Below the pieces are notes generated by a model. It made no database searches. It saw nothing but the letters and a program-made list of their open reading frames with translations, and was not told the DNA's origin. A stretch of 64,000 nt of DNA from Dryas octopetala (lineage: Eukaryota > Streptophyta > Magnoliopsida > Rosales > Rosaceae): positions 11,387,738 to 11,451,737 of the forward strand of contig OY992833.1 in assembly GCA_963921425.1 (NCBI GenBank), read 5' to 3'. Shown here piece after piece: positions 13,025-24,338 of this stretch (position 1 is its first letter; each line of letters starts with the position of its first letter). The position numbers and the translations under genes were made by a program.

Positions 13025-15559
13025 CTGGAATTTCAGAATGAAAATATAAGTTTCCGTTTCTTTTACTAAAATTCTGGAGAACCAAACACAAAATGACCTT
13101 AAAGGCAACATCTGCAGACTCAAAAACCCTAAACAAAACGGTATTTTATAAAAAGAGAATTTAGCTTGGGTATGGGACTAGTCTTCTGTTTTATAAACGT
13201 ATTTTTATGAATATATTACCTTTTACATGGATATGAGATGCGGTAAAGGAGATAATTTGAAACCCTTTGAGATATTTGGTTTTGTTTTTCACATCATTTG
13301 GTAATGCAATTATTGCAATTTTTATGACAAAATTACTCCCACTATAATTTGAAAGGAAAATACTATTTTTGTCCTAAAATAAATTGCAAGCATGAATGAT
13401 TTTAAACATACAATAAATAAGGGTACTATTGCAATACTGCACAAACCAAATATTGGAAAGAGAATAAAAGTATTTCCAAATGCTAGAATGAGAGTATTTC
13501 ATTCCCATCTCCTTGGAATGGTATGAGTACAAAATTAGCTTTGTCATCTCCTTACTGGAAAAGGTAGATGTCCATTTACATCCTCTTGCCACTCTGCTGG
13601 AAGCCTGTCATGCACTTCTTAAGTGCATATGGTGCGGATGGTGTTGTGAGAATCATATTTATCGAGGGAGGAACAAGGTGCCTGATGGGGTTGTTTCCTT
13701 TGCTCTGTGGATACAAATATAAAACCTGTGAATAAAAGTCAAGTACATATGGAAATGATATAAGTCAAGTATATAAATATGTGAATACAAGTCAACTATA
13801 TAAATACGGAAATGATTATATGGAAATGTATAATATGATGATTATATGCAGTGTGATGCAGGGGAAAGGGAACTGAAGTACCTGCACTGAGTTTGCACCA
13901 ACAAATTTATCTAACTTGTACAATTGAGTAAGAGCCTCCTGAAAACCAACAAATTAGGAACATCAGAAGAGTACAAAGCATTGAAAAGCTAGTTAAATCT
14001 AATCAAAGACCAACATCAAAAAAGAAGAGGAGGTAGGGGTTTGGAAATCTTACTTTGTGCAACAACGCAAAACTTGAAGCAGTTAGGATGAAAGTAATCC
14101 CCTAGGTGTGAAAGCACGAATATTGAACGCCTGTAGGTAGTTTTGTGAGGTATCACATGGTTTCAACCATCGTCTTCTGAGATAACGCCGGCAGAAGATG
14201 TTTGGTCAGATGCTGTAACAAAGAAAAAAGTAAAGACCGATAAACAAGTTTCTTTCTAAAATGCTTCAAAAACCGTTTTCACAACAACAATCGCACACTT
14301 CTTTGAATTGTTTTGTAGTGGAGAATGAAAATCATTTCATGAGAATCTGTACTTAAAACGTGACATGCACAAAATTGAACAAATCATGAATAATTGATTT
14401 GAGTAAAACAAAATACCTTGAATATTTGGAATGTGAGAAATCTTGTGCCATTCTGGGCCGCTCCCCTTGGTGCATCTTTCCTTTAGACGGGGACATTCAT
14501 CAATCACTAGCTCTTCTAACTTGGTGAGGCGTTTCATAGTTTTGGGTTTAGGTAGATACATCAGATTCTCACAATTCTCAATACTCAGGTAGGTAACAGA
14601 TGTAAGTCTACCCAACCAGTCTGGAAAAGCCTCCACTCCGTCAAAAGATTCTATACACAAAATTGTTAGAGAAGTGAAGTGATGAATTTGTTGGGGCAGA
14701 CACTTGAGCTTAGGCCCCCCCCACAACATTAATTGTTTTAGTTGTGGTATAACCTCAAAATCAGGGAAAGAATCCAGCTCCTCCCAGAACATTCCAATGC
14801 GCATATCTTCCAAACGAGTGAGACAATGTAGGCCCAATGGCAAATATTATAATTTCCCACAATCGATTATTGTGAGAGAGGAAAGAGATTGCAACTTGGA
14901 TACGTCTTCTGCCACTGATATCAAATTGCCGCAGGACACGATTGACAACTGCTCAAGAGATGTACAGGATGGTAACCCACTCGGCAGACTTGTCAATCCA
15001 TCACAATTTGTAATATCCAACTCCTGAAGGGATGTGAGATTGTGAATTGAAATGTTTAGCGTACGGCAATTCTCTATGCTCAACTTCCGAAGAGAGGTAC
15101 AGTATTCAAGCCCACTCGGTAGGCTTGGTAATTCATCACAATCATCACTTTCCAAAATGCGGAGGGATGGGAGGGCGTGTGAAAATGAAAGGGATTTTAG
15201 ATTGGGGCAACGTCTTATTTCCAATTTCTCAAGAGATACAAAGCCCTGTGTTATTGGTAGAGTCGATAGCTCAGGAGATTGCAACCTGGATACGTCTTCT
15301 TCTGCCAAAGATACCAAATTGAAACAGGAGTCGATTGATAACCTCTGAAGAGATGTGCAGGATGGTAGCCCACTCAGCAGACTTGTGAATCCATCACAAT
15401 TTTCAATATACAACTCACGAAGGGATGTGAGATTGTGAATTGAAATGCATGAAATTAGCTTAGGGCACTTAACTATTCTGAATTCCTCAAGAGAGTAACC
15501 AAGCCCACTCGGTAAGGTCACAATCTTCAATATTCAATTCCTCCAGGGAGGTGCATTGT

Positions 15560-15840
15560 TGTAACACACTCGGTAGGCTCGACAACTGAGGACAGCGATA
15601 AATACGACATTCGCGGAGAGATACAAGGCCCTGTGTTATTGGAATTGACGTCAGATTAGCGCAACTAATTATATACAATATCTGAAGAGAGGTGCAGTGT
15701 TGTAACCCACTCGGTAGGCTCGACAACTGAGGACAGCCATAAATACGACATTCGCGGAGAGATACAAGGCCCTGTGTTATTGGAATTGACGTCAGATTAG
15801 CGCAATTATTTACATACAATCTCTGAAGAGAGGTGCAGTC
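15560..15840 (-). repeat. 141-nt tandem duplication inside the LRR exon
   Basis: Two near-identical 141-nt units (47 codons, about two LRRs) lie head to tail. The motif 'cactcggtaggctcgacaac' starts at about 15567 and again at 15708. The encoded units differ at few residues and keep the frame. It is a recent internal expansion of the recognition domain. Confidence 0.8.
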
Positions 15841-18237
15841 TTGTAACCCACTCGGCAGGCTTGATAATTTCTGACAACTCGAAATGCGCAATATGCGGAG
15901 AGATTTGTTGCCCTGTGTAATTGGAATCGACTCTAGACTACCACAGTTACTTATAGTCAACTGCTCAAGAAGGACTGTGTCTAGCCCATCAGGTAAATGC
16001 CTCAGCTTCTTACAATCACTAATAGACAGCCACTGAAGATTCTGGTTGTTTTCAAACATCCTTTCCGGCAAAGAAATAAGCTCCTCAACATTTCTTATTT
16101 TGAGGGAAGTGAGAGTGGTTAGTTGACTGCTCATAATATTTTCTATTGGCCTGGCATTGTCAATACCATCTATACTCAACTCCTGGAGAGATGGAAAATG
16201 GCTGGGAGCATTTCTCAATTGCTTACAACGGTATAGAGTAAACTTCTCAAGGCAGGGAAACACAACTACTTTTTCTGTAGGCATCACTACTTCCATCCAT
16301 TCACTTAGCATGCTGCACCATTCAATTCTTAAGGTTTTCAATGCTGGAAACAAAACCCTTGTCTCATTCCTTGTTGTCGTACTAGTTGTACCGGAAACAC
16401 TGTTATACCCATAAAACTCAACTCCCAGGCATTTTAGCTTAGCCATATTGTCAATCTCAACATGTATAAGATTTGGCAAATGACCAAGCATTGGGATTTC
16501 TTCACATTCAGTGCAATCACTTAAGTAAATCTTTTTCAAATTGAGTGGCAACCCACTCATAATCCATGATGCAAATTTAGCACCCATGAAGTTCTTAATC
16601 TTTAAGCTTTCCAGATTACAGGGCGGTTGGAGGCCTTCTAATACATCCTTGTCATTGTTGCTGCTTTGCCTGTCATCCGTCCATTTAAATTTTAACTGGC
16701 GTATGCTTGCTTTCCTCACTAAATTAGCTTTCTTCGCTTCTTCTCCATTTCTCACAAGTTGCAAATTTCTTATAATTAATTCACCTTTCAATTGGTTTAA
16801 GTCACCCAGCTCCTCAATTCCATAACTTGTCGTCCCACCCAGAGTATAATGAGATAATGTTTGCACATGAGTCAATCGCCTCATCCGAAATGGCACTTCA
16901 ACATACTTATTAAAATAAACATGCCTCAAGTTGATCAAATTTTCCAGTTCCTTGGGAAACTTTTTGAGATTGTCACAATCCATTCTTAATGTCTGCAGCT
17001 TATAGAGCTTTCCAATAGATTTGGGGAGTGCTTTGATTCTTGTTCCCGAGACGTCCAAATTCCTCAAGTGTCTCAATTCACCAATTGAAATTGGCAACTC
17101 ATCAATATCAGCCTCATATAAATTTAAAACACGCAAAGCTCTAAACCTTGGAAAGATGCTTTTAAGGACCTTGTCATCCTTCAGAAACAATGAGCGCAAC
17201 TTTCTCACTCTTGTTCCTGGCATCCCTTCTAACGTTGAAGTAGGAATCCATGCAACATGTCGAATCTCATACTCATTGAGGTCCCGTGTCAGGATCTCAG
17301 AGTTGGATACTTCATTCTCATTGAAGTCCTGCGCCGCCAAGATCTCAGATTTTGATACTTGTTTGGCAAGATCATGCACAAGATCATGCATCTTGCAACT
17401 GGTAATAACGCCAAACTTATCTTTTGTAACATCTTGAAATAAGGAGTTTTCCAATAGAATATTAAAATATTCATTGCCTATATCTTCCATCTCTATTTTG
17501 CTTTTGTCAGGAGAAGGGTGGAGTAATTCATGAGCCATCCAAAGTTGGATCAACTCTTCTCTTTCTATTTCAAAATCTTTCATAAAAATTGAGCAATATG
17601 CAAAGCACTGCTTCAAAGATGGTGATTTCAAATTATCAAAACTCAACTTTAAAACCGACATGATTTTCTCCTCTTCTTTTGGCAAGTCCCATATTCTACT
17701 TTCTTTAATTGACAACCATTCATCTGTAGTGTGTTTAGAACGCAACATGCTTCCCAAAACCTGTTAATAATGAATAGGGTAAAATCATTAATAGTAACAA
17801 AAGGAAAAAAAAAATAGTAGATTAATCAAAGTTGACAATATTTCAACCTTCTTTTGGATACTACGTGTAACATATACTACTGCACTCCATTTTTTTCTGT
17901 TAGAGCTCCTTTTTTTTTTTTTTTTTTTTTTTTTTCATTTTTACAAACTTTGTTAGAGTCATACATGTGTTTATGAAACAACATATGACTATATATGTAC
18001 GGCTTAGTAATAAGTAGTAATATTGCACTTAAAAGTGATGTTGGATTAAATTTTTTTCCTTCATCGATTGTTATAAAATGAGGAAAGAACTCCTTGCCCA
18101 ATTTTTGTTTAGAAAACCCAAAGTAAAAAAAGGACTAAAGAATATCACAAGTAATTTGTGGGTTGGAGCTTTATTAATAACAAATAAGAATCGAAAACAA
18201 AAAGCCTAAATTAACATCAAATCTATAATATAATAAA

Positions 18238-18886
18238 GGGTCATTTACACTTTACACCTCTCAAGTATAGGTCATTTTTCACTTTAATACCTGATATTCA
18301 AAACGTTTCAATTTGGAACCTAAAGTTTATAAAAATTACAATGTGCCCCTTCCATTAAATTTTCTATTAATTTTAACTGCATATAACATGTGTGTGATTC
18401 ATTTACACTAATGAAGACAATAAATTTACACTGTGGGAAAAAAACCAAATTAAAAAAGCTAGCTAAACTTTTCTAGGTTAAAAAAATAAAAATCAATTAA
18501 AAAAAAAAACAAAACAAAACAAAAAACTGAGAACGAAAGAGATGAGGGAGGAGGGAGAGGTAGGGATGAACGAGATAATTTTTTTATATTTAGTTTCAAT
18601 GTTATCTTTTAATTTTTTTAAATAGATAATAATTTAAATGCTTTTTTCTAATTTCTTTTTTGTTTATTTGGTTTATTTTATTTGTTTACGTGGTGTAAAT
18701 TTACTCTCTACATCAATGTAAATGAATCTCACACATAATATATGCAGTCAAAATTAACAGAAAAATTAACGTAAAGGGCATATTGTAATTTTCATAAACT
18801 TTAGGTTTTACAATAATACATTTTGAACATCGGGTACTAAAGTGAAAAACAACTTATACTTGAGGGGTATAAAATGTAATTCACCC
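18238..18886. mobile_element. Fold-back MITE in the NLR intron (MULE-type)
   Basis: The ends gggtcatttac... and ...gtaattcaccc begin long inverted repeats of well over 110 nt that continue toward the centre. Flanking 9-mers are tataataaa and tgtaataaa (8 of 9 match), the 9-bp duplication typical of Mutator-like elements. There is no coding capacity. It sits inside the single intron between the NB-ARC and LRR exons (17761-18910), which also holds a poly-T tract at about 17909-17936. Confidence 0.75.
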
Positions 18887-20159
18887 TGTAATAAATAAGA
18901 GTATACATACCTTTGCCACCAATGGCACTCCTGCACACTTTTTGGCAATCTCTTTTCCAATTTGCTGTATATGCGGGTCTATTGGAGCACTACCATTTGG
19001 AAGTGCTCTACCCATTATTATGGACCAACATTCATCAACAGATAGATTTTCCAATTCACACCTATAGTTTCCAGGCGTTTCTGTGATTGATGCAATTTTG
19101 GCACTGCGGGTAGTGACAATGATGCTGCTTCCTCGAGTAGAATTAAGTTTTGACAAACAACTCATGATCAAAGTGTTCCATTTATCCTCATCTTCATTCC
19201 ATACGTCATCGAGTATGAGAAGATATTTTTTCCCAGCCAACTCTTCTTGGAGGGTTTTGATCAATGCATCTTGACTTTCTCGTATCACGGCTTTTGTCGG
19301 GTTGAGTGATTCCAACATCCGAATGAGAATCGAATTGACATGAAAGGGGTCAGATACACACACCCAAATTTTTTTATCAAAATATTTGTCCACATCAGGC
19401 TTATTGTATACGGCCTTGGCCAAAGTTGTCTTGCCTAGGCCTGCAATTCCAACAATGGCCATAATCGAAAGATTTTCCTGATTATTGGAGTTGATCAAGC
19501 TTGCAACTATGTCTGACACAGCTCCCTCCCTTCCAACCACGTTTTCATCTTTGTCAAGGAAAGAGTTGGTTTCTCTGTCCTCTCTAATTCCATGAGGGGT
19601 TTCATGGTCTTTGATTTTTGAAACTAGTCCAACAAAAGCTGCCTCCTTCTTGAGAACCTCCAAAGATTTTTTGATTTTCTGAATTTGATGTGCCATTTGT
19701 TGACGAAATAAAGTGGGATTGGAGAGAGAGAAGAAGTTGAGCACCTTTCTCTTGGTATGGTTTTGCAGCTCCACTTTTTGGCGGAGAAATTCATATTCGA
19801 TTTCCTCCAACACATCCTCTGCATCATCAGCTACAGCTTTGAGCTTCTTGAGCCAGTCTTCCACTAACTTGGCACGATCTTGTGGTGGGTGGGAAGCAGC
19901 ATCTAAGAAACCTTGAATGGTGGACAATGATTGGCGGAGCTCTGTTAGCTCTGTTTTGAATCCCCAGGCAAGACTGAGTTCTTGAGCAGCAAGTGAAGCC
20001 ACCTTCCCCAGTATTCCCTCCACAGAAAAAGTAAAGAGAGAATCCAACATATTTCCTTCCATACTCAAACAGACACAAGGAGCTAGTAGTAGCAGAGATA
20101 TTAGGTAGAGGGACGAAGAAGTAAGCAAAGAGCAGTCTGAGCAGAGAACAATGCACAAG

Positions 20160-20375
20160 TGAGGAAAGTGAGAAAAGATGGAAGACGCACAAGTAGTTCT
20201 CATAATTGAGAGACTTACAGCTAGACTTCATTATTGGTGGCCCCACTCCTTCTTTTTCTTTCTGCAAACCTTTTTTTATTGGCCATTTGCTTTCTGCAAA
20301 CCTTGACCATCTACAAGTTTCCATATCGGTGGCTCCACCTCTACAAAGGAAGAGGAGGATACAACTAGACCAATG
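20160..20375. promoter_or_regulatory. NLR upstream region with diverged copy of the 275-bp repeat
   Basis: Just upstream of the NLR start codon (20062, minus strand), this block contains 'gagacttacagctagactt' and 'ggtggccccactcc', shared with the array at 21145-21860. It probably covers the 5' leader and proximal promoter. No confident TATA box was assigned. Confidence 0.45.
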
Positions 20376-21015
20376 ACCAATGTAGTGTAACAGTTGTAAT
20401 GTGCATATCACTTACTACACCAATGTAGTGTTTTTTTTTACATTATTTTTAGAGGGTAAGGGTACAAGATTTATTTGACAGATGGATTTTTAGCAACGGA
20501 GTCAGTATTTGAAAATGGAATGTGCTACATTTGTAAACTAATTTTTTTCTTTTTAAGTAAACGATTTTAAAATCTATTTTACAGCTTTCAATAATAAATA
20601 AACTCACCTAAAAAGTTGCATTAAGAAATAAGTCCACAAAGAAGTCAGCAAAAAGAAAAGAAAACCACAAAAATTTGTCCTTGGTCTTAGTGGGCTGTCC
20701 GTATGCATGTATGGTAACCATATGTGGACTGAGAACCATACATTCCTTTTCACATTTTTCACAAGATGACATATTATTTAGTGTGAACATCAAGATCCTT
20801 CTGTATTATGGAATTTATCAATATTACTTGAGTTGAACAATAACAATTAATTCATACTTATCTGTGGACCAAGCATGAGATAATCATTGTTGAACAAAAA
20901 CTGACTTCTTTATGGGATATTTCTTTTTGCGGAATTCTTTTATCATACATAGAGGAAAAGCAACACATAAAGGCAGATATAAAGCCTATACTGCTTGTAA
21001 CGTGTGAATAAACAT

Positions 21016-21132
21016 TCACATATTATATATATGTATAAATATATATTAGTGGCAACTTGTGTAATCAAGACAATCAGAAAAAACAATCACATATTATATA
21101 TATTAGTGGCAACTTGTGTAAACAAAACAATA
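21016..21132. repeat. Short tandem duplication (about 70 nt unit)
   Basis: The motif 'attagtggcaacttgtgtaa' occurs twice, each time preceded by an AT-rich 'cacatattatatata' stretch and followed by an A-rich run. No gene lies here. Confidence 0.75.
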
Positions 21133-21144
21133 AAAAAAAACAAA

Positions 21145-21860
21145 TATGGGTGGCTCCACCTACTTTTGCTTTCTGCAAACTTTGACCATCTGCAAACTAA
21201 AGTTTTGCTTTTCCATATGGGTGGCTCCACCTCTACAAAGGAAGATGAGGATGCAACTAGTTTTCCACATTTGGGTCCCATCCACAAAAAGAATATGATT
21301 CATGCATGACACTATATGATCAAATTACAAGGACAAACTTGAGACATTAACAAATATGGAAGACGCACAATTTGTGTTTCTGTTCTGATAATTGAGAGAC
21401 TTACAGCTAGACTTCATTATTGGTGGCCCCACTCCTACTTTTGCTTTGTGCAAACCTTGACCATCTGCAAACTAAAGTTTTGCTTTTCCATATGGGTGGC
21501 TCCACCTCTACAAAGGAAGATGAGGATGCAACTAGTTTTCCACATTTGGGTCCCATCCACAGAAAGAATATGATTCATGCATGACACTATATGATCAAAT
21601 TACAAGGATAAACTTGAGACATTAACAAATATGGAAGACGCACAATTTGTGTTTTCTGTTCTGATAATTGAGAGACTTACAGCTAGACTTCATTATTGGT
21701 GGCCCCACTCCTACTTTTGCTTTCTGAAAACCTTGACCATCTGCAAACTAAAGTTTTGCTTTTCCATATGGGTGGCTCCACCTCTACAAAGGAAGATGAG
21801 GATGCAACTAGTTTTCCACATTTGGGTCCCATCCACAAAAAGAATATGATTCATGGCATT
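21145..21860. repeat. Three-copy tandem array of about 275 bp upstream of the NLR
   Basis: Units start near 21150, 21421 and 21697. Each contains 'cttttgctttctgcaaac' (with small changes), then 'gggtggctccacctctac' and 'gggtcccatccac'. Spacing between the last two is 276 nt. A diverged fourth copy lies next to the NLR leader at 20160-20375, so the array looks like expansion of the gene's own upstream DNA. Confidence 0.85.
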
Positions 21861-21885
21861 GGACATGGGTCCGTGAGTTTTGGCG

Positions 21886-22290
21886 TCAGCATCGAGCATT
21901 GTAAGGTATCCATAATGGTGTAGAGAGAGTGAGAGTCAAATCTCCGAAATGAAATATCTGGTTTGGTCTCAAATCGACACATGGTTGAATGCCTTTTTCG
22001 TAAGTGCATGAAACCAGTCCTGGATTTTTGGGTATTAGGAGTTTTAGGTCCCGCTTGATACAATAATGGCACAATAATCTTTTTCCTTCCTGATCGCACA
22101 TACAGTATTGCATTATTTGGTCATTTTGAAACCATGTTGTACATACCTCGCAGTTTGGATTATAATTGTTTTGACCGTTGCACTTACACCTCAGGTCACT
22201 CATCGGGTCATCGACGAGTTTATTCCTGAATAAAATGATTGTACACTTTACTTCAAAAATCCATATTTCTTTTATTGGAGCTGATTTCAC
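21886..22290 (-). CDS. Unrecognised cysteine-rich open frame
   Basis: A 134-codon open frame with no ATG at its 5' end. It contains two similar Cys clusters, CKC-x9-CEVC and CMC-x8-CHYC, separated by about 12 residues and suggestive of paired metal-binding knuckles. I do not recognise the family. It may be an exon of a gene fragment that includes the short frame just upstream (22253-22372) or a relic. Codon use and context give no firm support for expression. Confidence 0.25.
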   Translation of the reverse strand: MKSAPIKEIWIFEVKCTIILFRNKLVDDPMSDLRCKCNGQNNYNPNCEVCTTWFQNDQIMQYCMCDQEGKRLLCHYCIKRDLKLLIPKNPGLVSCTYEKGIQPCVDLRPNQIFHFGDLTLTLSTPLWIPYNARC

Positions 22291-22372
22291 AATCTTCAGA
22301 GTGTTGCATCCAAGCTACAACTAGAGCTACCTCTTTCTCATTGGACCAATTCTTCCCCTTTAGATTTACCAT
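22253..22372 (-). CDS. Short frame resembling a SANT/Myb-like N-terminus
   Basis: Begins ATG and reads MVNLKGKNWSNEKEVALVVA followed by about 19 codons to TGA. The W-x5-VALVVAW pattern recalls the first helix of the SANT/Myb-like domain in plant PIF/Harbinger-associated proteins. It overlaps the start of the cysteine-rich frame in another phase. Probably a transposon-gene fragment; weakly supported. Confidence 0.2.
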   Translation of the reverse strand: MVNLKGKNWSNEKEVALVVAWMQHSEDCEISSNKRNMDF

Positions 22373-23257
22373 GATTGAAAAGAAAAATTTTCTACAACAA
22401 ATTAGTATGCAAAATATAGATAAAATGAGTGAAAAAGATTGATAGATATGTGAAAAATGAGGTGTGAATGCTCAATTTATAAGAAAAGTGGTGAAATAGT
22501 AGTTGGAAATTTTTAGTAAATTTTTCTAATTTTTTATGTATTCTTTCATATTTTTTAATATAATTATGACAGTCAATTAATTAGAGCCGTTGATCACTAA
22601 CGAATATATAAAAAGGAAGGCCCAATTCGCTCCACACGTCTGGGCCGGTTATTTATTTTTTTTTTAAAAGGGCCACGGTCGACAATTGAGGACCGTCCAG
22701 ATGCAATGATCCTTTAATCTGGACTGTTCATCTTAGACACGCACACGAACGGCAAGGTGGAGGGACATCATTGTCGTGCTACAATAGGCGGTCGACCACT
22801 TTTTGCCTCCCCCGCAATTTACCGATTTGTGCCCCGCCTTTTGAAAAATTCCCTTAAAAGTTGAATATATCCACCCAAATTTTGTACAAAGGGCTTTCAA
22901 GTCCTTTCTTATACTCGGTTTTCATCCCAATTTTTTTCCCACGTGGGTGGGCTCCACACCTATTTTACTATCAGCTGAAATCACTCTCACCCAAACCCTT
23001 GCATTGCCCTCACTTGTCACTCTCAAATGCTCTCACTCTCAATTTTCCAGCCTACTACAACCCATGTGATACCCTCTCCTCACTCTCAAATGCTCTCACT
23101 CTCACCACTGCTGATGACCTAACAGTTGTAATGGGTATATCACTTGCTAGACACCACCTTCTCCTCATTAGAGCAGTACTCCTAAGACCCAATCCGCTTA
23201 TGCATTGCCCTAGGGGTGAACTCCATATACACCCAACCCTTCCCCCAAAATGTTTGT
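22373..23257. other. Intergenic; short duplicated pyrimidine-rich motif
   Basis: No gene seen. The motif 'ctcactctcaaatgctctca' is repeated near 23015 and 23080. The stretch 'aacagttgtaatgggtatat' (about 23120) resembles one at 20388 upstream of the NLR, suggesting a shared dispersed repeat. Confidence 0.5.
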
Positions 23258-23562
23258 TTGGGAGTGCAGGATCATGATCGAAACCATTCATTTTTTAGAT
23301 CACCTATTAAAAATCATCTTTGCAAAAAATTAACTCAATCAGAAATCGTTTAGTTACATAACTGTTATCAAATAAATGTAATAAATAGACGGTTTGGTCA
23401 AGAAATCACTCTTTAAATACAAACTGTCCATTTATCTCATTTATTCAATAACAGTTATATAACCAAGTGATTTCCAATTGAGTTAATTTTTTTGCAGAAA
23501 TGATCTTTAATAGGTGATTTAAAAAATGAACTGTTCTGATCTTGAGCCTGCACTACCGAACA
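23258..23562. mobile_element. Fold-back MITE with about 110-nt inverted arms
   Basis: The left arm starts 'agtgcaggatcatgatc' and the right arm, reversed, starts 'agtgcaggctcaagatc'. Both continue with a shared 'aactgttatc'-type interior, so most of the element pairs with itself. Diverged relatives lie at about 25595-25760 and 47420-47520. The target duplication was not resolved, so the superfamily is left open. Confidence 0.7.
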
Positions 23563-24338
23563 ACAATTTTTTGGGGGTGGGGTGACCCAAGCATTACCCT
23601 TTTTTTAGGGGTTTTTTTTTTTTTTTCTTAAGTTCAGTTGAAAAATAAGGCTAAAAACTTAGCCTACATGCTACAGTGCGCTCTCAGTGTGTGACATAGA
23701 ATTCACCAAGCGCTCGATGAATAGTATTGAGCGCTTGACACAGTTCACCGTGTGCCCGGCAATTGTCGGTGTCTAACAGTGTCAATTACTATGCAACAGT
23801 AGCTATTTAAAACTACATAAAAATATAGATATACCTTATGTTTTTTCTTACATAAACATGTCAAAAACTAATTAAACAACATAAAACATAAAATTCAAGC
23901 TTATGGAATCACATCCACTCGCATTATAACATAAAAATGATGGTTACTAATTGTCATTGTTTGATAGTGGCAATAATTGCTACATACTGATCGACAGTAC
24001 ATGCCTGCATGGCAATTTGCCCAAGTTCAAAAAAAAAAAAAAAAAAAAAAAAAAAACATCAAGCGCTCTGCACCAAAAACACGAAACTTGTTATAACGTG
24101 GATTTATTTATAAAAAAATGGACTCATTTGTCATTGCAACATTTTAGGTGTGTTTATTTATGATTAAGAACTTTAAAATCATTTACTTATTTTTTTATGA
24201 AAAAATATTTCAAAATGACTTAAACTTTGACCTATGTGTCAATTCAAGATGCGTATTATATGTTGTATTAATGTGCCTCCCTTACCTTTAATTTTGAAGC
24301 CAATTCGCTCCTTCCGTTAGTCCAGTTACATTTTCCAT
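23563..24338. other. Intergenic, no gene seen
   Basis: AT-rich sequence with a run of about 27 A at 24029-24056 and a GC-richer patch around 23680-23780. No coding frame or structured RNA that I can support. Confidence 0.5.

Larger units (their letters stand above)
1830..14300. repeat. Tandem segmental duplication of about 5 kb units
   Basis: Three related units lie in the same orientation. The SART-1-like exons recur at 2035-3182, 6896-8001 and 11884-13024, with offsets of about 4.85 kb and 5.01 kb. Positions 6555-6779 recur without visible change at 11564-11788. Smaller blocks are shuffled between units: 5980-6780 recurs at 9905-10460 and 10990-11790, and 10550-10980 recurs at 13880-14290. 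High identity across non-coding parts implies recent unequal exchange. Spaces between the exons hold decayed LRR-exon tails but no other gene that I recognise. Confidence 0.85.
14417..20062 (-). pseudogene. CC-NB-LRR disease resistance gene (RGA-like), disrupted in the LRR
   Basis: Exon 1 is 18911-20062, starting at MEGNMLDSL. This ATG is preferred because the upstream in-frame extension looks like 5' leader. Exon 2 is 14417-17760; the junction LVAK/VLGSML is in phase 0. Domains: Rx-type coiled coil (about 1-140, with EDVLEEIEYE), P-loop GIAGLGKTT (205-213), kinase-2 LLILDDVW (281-288), RNBS-B GSSIIVTTR (311-319), CAGVPLVAK (376-384), [13 protein letters not shown] (436-443), MHD in [10 protein letters not shown] (about 508-510), then a long LRR. 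CNLs are intracellular immune receptors that sense pathogen effectors. Two lesions lie in the LRR: a frameshift near 15515-15522 and an in-frame TAA at 14847-14849 where Lys is expected. The frame reopens after both, so decay is recent. A protein ending near the frameshift would keep NB-ARC and most LRRs. The final donor CAAG/GTATTT at 14417 leads in phase to the SART-1-like exons at 13024. Confidence 0.85.

Noticed and set aside
14704-15348. Plus-strand frames opposite the LRR
   Set aside because: Antisense shadows of the leucine-rich repeat coding sequence.
19827-20411. A 194-codon minus-strand frame over the NLR start
   Set aside because: It overlaps the coiled-coil coding sequence in another phase and shows no domain.
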